NCBI GenBank assembly: GCA_964057225.1
Contig: OZ059898.1
Coordinates: 18,515,267-18,579,266, forward strand
Source of the DNA: Auanema rhodensis
Lineage: Eukaryota > Nematoda > Chromadorea > Rhabditida > Rhabditidae
Direction of reading: 5' to 3'
DNA length: 64,000 nt
Shown one piece after another: positions 52,407-62,700 of the stretch. Every line of letters begins with the position of its first letter. The first letter of the stretch is position 1. Under the pieces are notes generated by a model that saw only the letters and a list, made by a program, of their open reading frames with translations, searched no databases and had not been told where the DNA came from. The translations under genes and the position numbers were made by a program.

Positions 52407-54166
52407 ATGCTAATTAAGTGTACACGTGATGTGCACTTGGTATGTAACTCGCTTCAAGTGAAAGATAAAGAGATGCGGTTTTCAAAATTAGATTCCCCAT
52501 GTCCATATTAGTCTAAAAACAAATTTTTATTGATATTGGTGCATGGTAACTATGACTTTGAAATTTACGTGAACTTTAATTTATGCTAATTAAGTGTACA
52601 CATGATGTGCACTTGGTATGTAACTCGCTTCACGTGAAAGATAAAGAGATGCGGTTTTCAAAATTAGATTTCGCATGTCCATATTAGTCTAAAAACAAAT
52701 TTTTATTGATATTGGTGCATGGCAACCATGACTTTAAAATTTACGTGTACTTTAATTTATGCTAATTAAGTGTACACATGATGTGCACTTGGTATGTAAC
52801 TCGCTTCACGTCAAAGATAAAGAGATGCGGTTTTCAAAATTAGATTTCGCATGTCCATATTAGTCTAAAAACAAATTTTTATTGATATTGGTGCATGGTA
52901 ACCATGACTTTGAAATTTACGTGAACTTTAATTTATGCTAATTAAGTGTACACGTGATGTGCACTTGGTATGTAACTCGCTTCACGTGAAAGATAAAGAG
53001 ATGCGGTTTTCAAAATTAGATTCCCCATGTCCATATTAGTCTAAAAACAAATTTTTATTGATATTGGTGCATGGCAACCATGACTTTAAAGTTTACGTGT
53101 ACTTTAATTTATGCTAATTAAGTGTACACATGATGTGCACTTGGTATGTAACTCGCTTCACGTCAAAGATAAAGAGATGCGGTTTTCAAAATTAGATTTC
53201 GCATGTCCATATTAGTCTAAAAACAAATTTTTATTGATATTGGTGCATGGTAACCATGACTTTGAAATTTACGTGAACTTTAATTTATGCTAATTAAGTG
53301 TACTCGTGATGTGCACTTGGTATGTAACTCGCTTCACGTGAAAGATAAAAAGATGCGGTTTTCAAAATTAGATTCCTCATGTCCATATTAGTCTAAAAAC
53401 AAATTTTTATTGGTATTGGTGCATGGCAACCATGACTTTTAAATTTACGTGTACTTTAATTTATGCTAATTAAGTGTACACATGATGTGCACTTGGTATG
53501 TAACTCGCTTCACGTCAAAGATAAAGAGATGCGGTTTTCAAAATTAGATTCCTCATGTCCATATTAGTCTAAAAACAAATTTTTATTAATATTGGTGCAT
53601 GGTAACCATGACTTTGAAATTTATGTGAACTTTAATTTATGCTAATTAAGTGTACACATGATGTGCACTTGGTATGTAACTCGCTTCACGTGAAAGATAA
53701 AGAGATGCGGTTTTCAAAATTAGATTCCTCATGTCCATATTAGTCTAAAAACGAATTTTTATTGATATTGATGCATGGTAATCATGACTTTGAAATTTTC
53801 GTGAACTTTAATTTATGCTTATTAAGTGTACACGTGATGTGCACTTGGTATGTAACTCGCTTCACGTGAAAGATAAAGGGATGCGGTTTTCAAAATTAGA
53901 TTCCCCATGTCCATATTAGTCTAAAAACAAATTTTTGTTGATATTGGTGGATGGTAACCATGACTTTGAAATTTACGTGAACTTTAATTTATGCTAATTA
54001 AGTGTACACGTGATGTGCACTTGGTATGTAACTCGCTTCACGTGAAAGATAAAGAGATGCGATTTTCAAAATTAGATTTCGCATGTCCATATTAGTCTAA
54101 AAACGAATTTTTATTGATATTGGTGCATGGTAACCATGACTTTGAAATTTACGTGAACTTTAATTT
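52407..54166 (+). repeat. 9-mer higher-order repeat, unit 3, expanded to a 10-mer (1,760 bp)
   Basis: Third unit. Its second monomer changes to GGCAACC/TAAAAT/GTGTAC in its 3' half and is followed by one extra ACACATG/CACGTCAA/TTCGC monomer (52,759-52,934); the rest matches units 1 and 2 monomer by monomer. The GGTGAATGG marker of those units is absent here. Confidence 0.88.
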
Positions 54167-55660
54167 ATGCTAATTAAGTGTACACGTGATGTGCACTTGG
54201 TATGTAACTCGCTTCACGTGAAAGATAAAGAGATGCGGTTTCCAAAATTAGATTCCCCATGTCCATATTAGTCTAAAAACAAATTTTTATTGATATTGGT
54301 GCATGGTAACCATGACTTTGAAATTTACGTGAACTTTAATTTATGCTAATTAAGTGTACACGTGAAGTGCACTTGGTATGTAACTCGCTTCACGTGAAAG
54401 ATAAAGAGATGCGGTTTTCAAAATTAGATTCCCCATGTCCATATTAGTCTAAAAACAAATTTTTATTGATATTGGTGCATGGTAACCATGACTTTGAAAT
54501 TTACGTGAACTTTAATTTATGCTAATTAAGTGTACACATGATGTGCACTCGGTATGTAACTCGCTTCACGTGAAAGATAAAGAGATGCGGTTTTCAAAAT
54601 TAGATTCCGCATGTCCATATTAGTCTAAAAACAAATTTTTATTGATATTGGTGCATGGTAACCATGACTTTGAAATTTACGTGAACTTTAATTTATGCTA
54701 ATTAAGTGTACACGTGATGTGCACTTGGTATGTAACTCGCTTCACGTGAAAGATAAAGAGATGCGGTTTCCAAAATTAGATTCCGCATGTCCATATTAGT
54801 CTAAAAACAAATTTTTGTTGATATTTGTGGATGGTAACCATGACTTTGAAATTTACGTGAACTTTAATTTATGCTAATTAAGTGTACACGTGATGTGCAC
54901 TTGGTATGTAACTCGCTTCACGTGAAAGATGAAGAGATGCGGTTTTCAAAATTAGGTTCCCCATGTCCATATTAGTCTAAAAACAAATTTTTATTGATAT
55001 TGGTGCATGGTAACCATGACTTTGAAATTTACGTGAACTTTAATTTATGCTAATTAAGTGTACACGTGAAGTGCACTTGGTATGTAACTCGCTTCACGTG
55101 AAAGATAAAGAGATGCGGTTTTCAAAATTAGATTCCCCATGTCCATATTAGTCTAAAAACAAATTTTTATTGATATTGGTGCATGGTAACCATGACTTTG
55201 AAATTTACGTGAACTTTAATTTATGCTAATTAAGTGTACACATGATGTGCACTCGGTATGTAACTCGCTTCACGTGAAAGATAAAGAGATGCGGTTTTCA
55301 AAATTAGATTCCGCATGTCCATATTAGTCTAAAAACAAATTTTTATTGATATTGGTGCATGGTAACCATGACTTTGAAATTTACGTGAACTTTAATTTAT
55401 GCTAATTAAGTGTACACGTGATGTGCACTTGGTATGTAACTCGCTTCACGTGAAAGATAAAGAGATGCGGTTTCCAAAATTAGATTTCGCATGTCCATAT
55501 TAGTCTAAAAACAAATTTTTATTGATATTGGTGCATGGTAACCATGACTTTGAAATTTACGTGAACTTCAATTTATGCTAATTAAGTGTACACGTGATGT
55601 GCACTTGGTATGTAACTCGCTTCACGTGAAAGATAAAGAGATGCGGTTTTCAAAATTAGA
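53460..55660 (+). repeat. Segment F, distant copy of part of the 6-kb superblock
   Basis: About 2.2 kb matching copy B near 27,061-29,261 (and copy C near 33,351-35,421) at a 26,399-bp offset, which is 150 monomers minus the 1-bp deletion. Shared markers: AAAGGGATG, GCGATTTT, GTGAAGTGCAC twice, CACTCGGTATG twice, GATATTTGTGG, GATGAAGAG with AATTAGGTTCC. Differences include TATGTAACTC for TATATAACTC and CCGCATG for TTCGCATG (about 54,730-54,790). It ends at the deletion monomer below. Confidence 0.85.
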
Positions 55661-55733
55661 TTCCCCAAAACAAATTTTTATTGATATTGGTGCATGGTAA
55701 CTATGACTTTGAAATTTACGTGAACTTTAATTT
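55575..55733 (+). repeat. 159-bp monomer with 17-bp deletion and chimeric halves
   Basis: The only clearly short monomer. After TTCCCC (ending 55,666) the sequence jumps to AAAACAAATT, losing the 17 bp from ATGTCC to AGTCTA. One A is the only microhomology I see. The 5' half continues segment F; the 3' half carries GGTAACT, unlike the matching monomer of copies B and C. Block E begins within the next monomer. Confidence 0.92.
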
Positions 55734-55909
55734 ATGCTAATTAAGTGTACACGTGATGTGCACTTGGTATGTAACTCGCTTCACGTGAAAGATAAAGAGA
55801 TGCGGTTTCCAAAATTAGATTTCGCATGTCCATATTAGTCTAAAAACAAATTTTTATTGATATTGGTGCATGGTAACCATGACTTTGAAATTTACGTGAA
55901 CTTTAATTT

Positions 55910-57317
55910 ATGCTAATTAAGTGTACACATGATGTGCACTTGGTATGTAACTCGCTTAACGTGAAAGATAAAGAGATGCGGTTTTCAAAATTAGATTCCC
56001 CATGTCCATATTAGTCTAAAAACAAATTTTTATTGATATTGGTGCATGGCAACCATGACTTTAAAATTTACGTGTACTTTAATTTATGCTAATTAAGTGT
56101 ACACATGATGTGCACTTGGTATGTAACTCGCTTCACGTGAAAGATAAAGAGATGCGGTTTTCAAAATTAGATTCCCCATGTCCATATTAGTCTAAAAACA
56201 AATTTTTATTGATATTGGTGCATGGCAACCATGACTTTCAAATTTACGTGAACTTCAATTTATGCTAATTAAGTGTACACGTGATGTGCACTTGGTATGT
56301 AACTCGCTTCGCGTCAAAGATAAAGAGATGCGGTTTTCAAAATTAGATTCCCCATGTCCATATTAGTCTAAAAACAAATTTTTATTGATATTGGTGCATG
56401 GTAACCATGACTTTGAAATTTACGTGAACTTTAATTTATGCTAATTAATTGTACACGTGATGTGCACTTGGTATGTAACTCGCTTCGCGTCAAAGATAAA
56501 GAGATGCGGTTTTCAAAATTAGATTCCCCATGTCCATATTAGTCTAAAAACAAATTTTTGTTGATATTGGTGGATGGTAACCATGACTTTGAAATTTACG
56601 TGAACTTTAATTTATGCTAATTAAGTGTACACGTGATGTGCACTTGGTATGTAACTCGCTTCACGTGAAAGATAAAGAGATGCGGTTTTCAAAATTAGAT
56701 TCCTCATGTCCATATTAGTCTAAAAACGAATTTTTATTGATATTGATGCATGGTAACCATGACTTTGAAATTTACGTGAACTTTAATTTATGCTTATTAA
56801 GTGTACACGTGATGTGCACTTGGTATGTAACTCGCTTCAAGTGAAAGATAAAGAGATGCGGTTTTCAAAATTAGATTCCCCATGTCCATATTAGTCTAAA
56901 AACAAATTTTTATTGATATTGGTGCATGGTAACTATGACTTTGAAATTTACGTGAACTTTAATTTATGCTAATTAAGTGTACACATGATGTGCACTTGGT
57001 ATGTAACTCGCTTCACGTCAAAGATAAAGAGATGCGGTTTTCAAAATTAGATTTCGCATGTCCATATTAGTCTAAAAACAAATTTTTATTGATATTGGTG
57101 CATGGTAACTATGACTTTGAAATTTACGTGAACTTTAATTTATGCTAATTAAGTGTACACATGATGTGCACTTGGTATGTAACTCGCTTCACGTCAAAGA
57201 TAAAGAGATGCGGTTTTCAAAATTAGATTTCGCATGTCCATATTAGTCTAAAAACAAATTTTTATTGATATTGGTGCATGGTAACCATGACTTTGAAATT
57301 TACGTGAACTTTAATTT
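55910..57317 (+). repeat. 8-mer higher-order repeat (1,408 bp), unit 1 in block E
   Basis: Counterpart of 39,736-41,143. One private change noted: TTAATTGTACACG at about 56,446 for TTAAGTGTACACG. Confidence 0.9.
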
Positions 57318-58725
57318 ATGCTAATTAAGTGTACACATGATGTGCACTTGGTATGTAACTCGCTTAACGTGAAAGATAAAGAGATGCGGTTTTCAAAATT
57401 AGATTCCCCATGTCCATATTAGTCTAAAAACAAATTTTTATTGATATTGGTGCATGGCAACCATGACTTTAAAATTTACGTGTACTTTAATTTATGCTAA
57501 TTAAGTGTACACATGATGTGCACTTGGTATGTAACTCGCTTCACGTGAAAGATAAAGAGATGCGGTTTTCAAAATTAGATTCCCCATGTCCATATTAGTC
57601 TAAAAACAAATTTTTATTGATATTGGTGCATGGCAACCATGACTTTCAAATTTACGTGAACTTCAATTTATGCTAATTAAGTGTACACGTGATGTGCACT
57701 TGGTATGTAACTCGCTTCGCGTCAAAGATAAAGAGATGCGGTTTTCAAAATTAGATTCCCCATGTCCATATTAGTCTAAAAACAAATTTTTATTGATATT
57801 GGTGCATGGTAACCATGACTTTGAAATTTACGTGAACTTTAATTTATGCTAATTAAGTGTACACGTGATGTGCACTTGGTATGTAACTCGCTTCGCGTCA
57901 AAGATAAAGAGATGCGGTTTTCAAAATTAGATTCCCCATGTCCATATTAGTCTAAAAACAAATTTTTGTTGATATTGGTGGATGGTAACCATGACTTTGA
58001 AATTTACGTGAACTTTAATTTATGCTAATTAAGTGTACACGTGATGTGCACTTGGTATGTAACTCGCTTCACGTGAAAGATAAAGAGATGCGGTTTTCAA
58101 AATTAGATTCCTCATGTCCATATTAGTCTAAAAACGAATTTTTATTGATATTGATGCATGGTAACCATGACTTTGAAATTTACGTGAACTTTAATTTATG
58201 CTTATTAAGTGTACACGTGATGTGCACTTGGTATGTAACTCGCTTCAAGTGAAAGATAAAGAGATGCGGTTTTCAAAATTAGATTCCCCATGTCCATATT
58301 AGTCTAAAAACAAATTTTTATTGATATTGGTGCATGGTAACTATGACTTTGAAATTTACGTGAACTTTAATTTATGCTAATTAAGTGTACACATGATGTG
58401 CACTTGGTATGTAACTCGCTTCACGTCAAAGATAAAGAGATGCGGTTTTCAAAATTAGATTTCGCATGTCCATATTAGTCTAAAAACAAATTTTTATTGA
58501 TATTGGTGCATGGTAACTATGACTTTGAAATTTACGTGAACTTTAATTTATGCTAATTAAGTGTACACATGATGTGCACTTGGTATGTAACTCGCTTCAC
58601 GTCAAAGATAAAGAGATGCGGTTTTCAAAATTAGATTTCGCATGTCCATATTAGTCTAAAAACAAATTTTTATTGATATTGGTGCATGGTAACCATGACT
58701 TTGAAATTTACGTGAACTTTAATTT
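57318..58725 (+). repeat. 8-mer higher-order repeat (1,408 bp), unit 2 in block E
   Basis: Counterpart of 41,144-42,551. As in block D, a third unit starts at 58,726 and breaks off after one monomer, so the truncation predates the D/E duplication. Confidence 0.9.
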
Positions 58726-59605
58726 ATGCTAATTAAGTGTACACATGATGTGCACTTGGTATGTAACTCGCTTAACGTGAAAGATAAAGAGATGCGGTTT
58801 TCAAAATTAGATTCCCCATGTCCATATTAGTCTAAAAACAAATTTTTATTGATATTGGTGCATGGCAACCATGACTTTAAAATTTACGTGTACTTTAATT
58901 TATGCTAATTAAGTGTACACATGATGTGCACTTGGTATGTAACTCGCTTCACGTCAAAGATAAAGAGATGCGGTTTTCAAAATTAGATTTCGCATGTCCA
59001 TATTAGTCTAAAAACAAATTTTTATTGATATTGGTGCATGGCAACCATGACTTTAAAATTTACGTGTACTTTAATTTATGCTAATTAAGTGTACACATGA
59101 TGTGCACTTGGTATGTAACTCGCTTCACGTCAAAGATAAAGAGATGCGGTTTTCAAAATTAGATTCCCCATGTCCATATTAGTCTAAAAACAAATTTTTA
59201 TTGATATTGGTGCATGGTAACCATGACTTTGAAATTTACGTGAACTTTAATTTATGCTAATTAAGTGTACTCGTGATGTGCACTTGGTATGTAACTCGCT
59301 TCACGTGAAAGATAAAGAGATGCGGTTTTCAAAATTAGATTCCTCATGTCCATATTAGTCTAAAAAAAAATTTTTATTGGTATTGGTGCATGGCAACCAT
59401 GACTTTAAAATTTACGTGTACTTTAATTTATGCTAATTAAGTGTACACGTGATGTGCACTTGGTATTTAACTCGCTCCACGTGAAAGATAAAGAGATGCG
59501 GTTTTCAAAATTAGATTCCCCATGTCCATATTAGTCTAAAAACAAATTTTTATTGATATTGGTGCATGGTAACCATGACTTTGAAATTTACGTGAACTTT
59601 AATTT

Positions 59606-59780
59606 ATGCTAATTAAGTGTACTCGTGATGTGCACTTGGTATGTAACTCGCTTCACGTGAAAGATAAAGAGATGCGGTTTTCAAAATTAGATTCCTCATG
59701 TCCATATTAGTCTAAAAAAAATTTTTATTGATATTGGTGCATGGTAACCATGACTTTGAAATTTACGTGAACTTCAATTT
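59606..59780 (+). repeat. 175-bp monomer, copy in block E
   Basis: Same 1-bp shortened A-run as 43,432-43,606 and the same neighbours: a GGTATTTAACTC monomer before and an ATGTTTATATT monomer after. Shared ancestry with block D, not an independent slip. Confidence 0.9.
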
Positions 59781-62700
59781 ATGCTAATTAAGTGTACACG
59801 TGATGTGCACTTGGTATGTAACTCGCTTCACGTGAAAGATAAAGAGATGCGGTTTTCAAAATTAGATTCCCCATGTTTATATTAGTCTAAAAACGAATTT
59901 TTATTGATATTGGTGCATGGCAACCATGACTTTAAAATCTACGAGTACTTTAATTTATGCTAATTAAGTGTACACATGATGTGCACTTGGTATGTAACTC
60001 GCTTCACGTGAAAGATAAAGAGATGCGGTTTTCAAAATTAGATTCCTCATGTCCATATTAGTCTAAAAACAAATTTTTATTGATATTGGTGCATGGCAAC
60101 CATGACTTTAAAATTTACGTGTACTTTAATTTATGCTAATTAAGTGTACACATGATGTGCACTTGGTATGTAACTCGCTTCACGTGAAAGATAAAGAGAT
60201 GCGGTTTTCAAAATTAGATTCCCCATGTCCATATTAGTCTAAAAACAAATTTTTATTGATATTGGTGCATGGCAACCATGACTTTAAAATTTACGTGTAC
60301 TTTAATTTATGCTAATTAAGTGTACACATGATGTGCACTTGGTATGTAACTCGCTTCACGTGAAAGATAAAGAGATGCGGTTTTCAAAATTAGATTCCTC
60401 ATGTCCATATTAGTCTAAAGACGAATTTTTATTGATATTGATGAATGGTAACCATGACTTTGAAATTTACGTGAACTTTAATTTATGCTTATTAAGTGTA
60501 CACGTGATGTGCACTTGGTATGTAACTCGCTTCACGTGAAAGATAAAGAGATGCGGTTTTCAAAATTAGATTTCGCATGTCCATATTAGTCTAAAAACAA
60601 ATTTTTATTGATATTGGTGCATGGCAACCATGACTTTAAAATTTACGTGTACTTTAATTTATGCTAATTAAGTGTACACATGATGTGCACTTGGTATGTA
60701 ACTCGCTTCACGTCAAAGATAAAGAGATGCGGTTTTCAAAATTAGATTTCGCATGTCCATATTAGTCTAAAAACAAATTTTTATTGATATTGGTGCATGG
60801 TAACCATGACTTTGAAATTTACGTGAACTTTAATTTATGCTAATTAAGTGTACACGTGATGTGCACTTGGTATGTAACTCGCTTCACGTGAAAGATAAAG
60901 AGATGCGGTTTTCAAAATTAGATTCCCCATGTCCATATTAGTCTAAAAACAAATTTTTATTGATATTGGTGCATGGCAACCATGACTTTAAAGTTTACGT
61001 GTACTTTAATTTATGCTAATTAAGTGTACACATGATGTGCACTTGGTATGTAACTCGCTTCACGTCAAAGATAAAGAGATGCGGTTTTCAAAATTAGATT
61101 TCGCATGTCCATATTAGTCTAAAAACAAATTTTTATTGATATTGGTGCATGGTAACCATGACTTTGAAATTTACGTGAACTTTAATTTATGCTAATTAAG
61201 TGTACTCGTGATGTGCACTTGGTATGTAACTCGCTTCACGTGAAAGATAAAAAGATGCGGTTTTCAAAATTAGATTCCTCATGTCCATATTAGTCTAAAA
61301 ACAAATTTTTATTGGTATTGGTGCATGGCAACCATGACTTTTAAATTTACGTGTACTTTAATTTATGCTAATTAAGTGTACACATGATGTGCACTTGGTA
61401 TGTAACTCGCTTCACGTCAAAGATAAAGAGATGCGGTTTTCAAAATTAGATTTCGCATGTCCATATTAGTCTAAAAACAAATTTTTATTGATATTGGTGC
61501 ATGGTAACCATGACTTTGAAATTTACGTGAACTTTAATTTATGCTAATTAAGTGTACACGTGATGTGCACTTGGTATGTAACTCGCTTCACGTGAAAGAT
61601 AAAGAGATGCGGTTTTCAAAATTAGATTCCCCATGTCCATATTAGTCTAAAAACAAATTTTTATTGATATTGGTGCATGGCAACCATGACTTTAAAGTTT
61701 ACGTGTACTTTAATTTATGCTAAATAAGTGTACACATGATGTGCTCTTGGTATGTAACTCGCTTCACGTCAAAGATAAAGAGATGCGGTTTTCAAAATTA
61801 GATTTCGCATGTCCATATTAGTCTAAAAACAAATTTTTATTGATATTGGTGCATGGTAACCATGACTTTGAAATTTACGTGAACTTTAATTTATGCTAAT
61901 TAAGTGTACTCGTGATGTGCACTTGGTATGTAACTCGCTTCACGTGAAAGATAAAAAGATGCGGTTTTCAAAATTAGATTCCTCATGTCCATATTAGTCT
62001 AAAAACAAATTTTTATTAATATTGGTGCATGGTAACCATGACTTTGAAATTTATGTGAACTTTAATTTATGCTAATTAAGTGTACACATGATGTGCACTT
62101 GGTATGTAACTCGCTTCACGTGAAAGATAAAGAGATGCGGTTTTCAAAATTAGATTCCTCATGTCCATATTAGTCTAAAAACGAATTTTTATTGATATTG
62201 ATGCATGGTAATCATGACTTTGAAATTTTCGTGAACTTTAATTTATGCTTATTAAGTGTACACGTGATGTGCACTTGGTATGTAACTCGCTTCACGTGAA
62301 AGATAAAGAGATGCGGTTTTCAAAATTAGATTCCTCATGTCCATATTAGTCTAAAAACGAATTTTTATTGATATTGATGAATGGTAACCATGACTTTGAA
62401 ATTTACGTGAACTTTAATTTATGCTTATTAAGTGTACACGTGATGTGCACTTGGTATGTAACTCGCTTCAAGTGAAAGATAAAGAGATGCGGTTTTCAAA
62501 ATTAGATTCCCCATGTCCATATTAGTCTAAAAACAAATTTTTATTGATATTGGTGCATGGTAACTATGACTTTGAAATTTACGTGAACTTTAATTTATGC
62601 TTATTAAGTGTACACGTGATGTGCACTTGGTATGTAACTCGCTTCAAGTGAAAGATAAAGAGATGCGGTTTTCAAAATTAGATTCCCCATGTCCATATTA

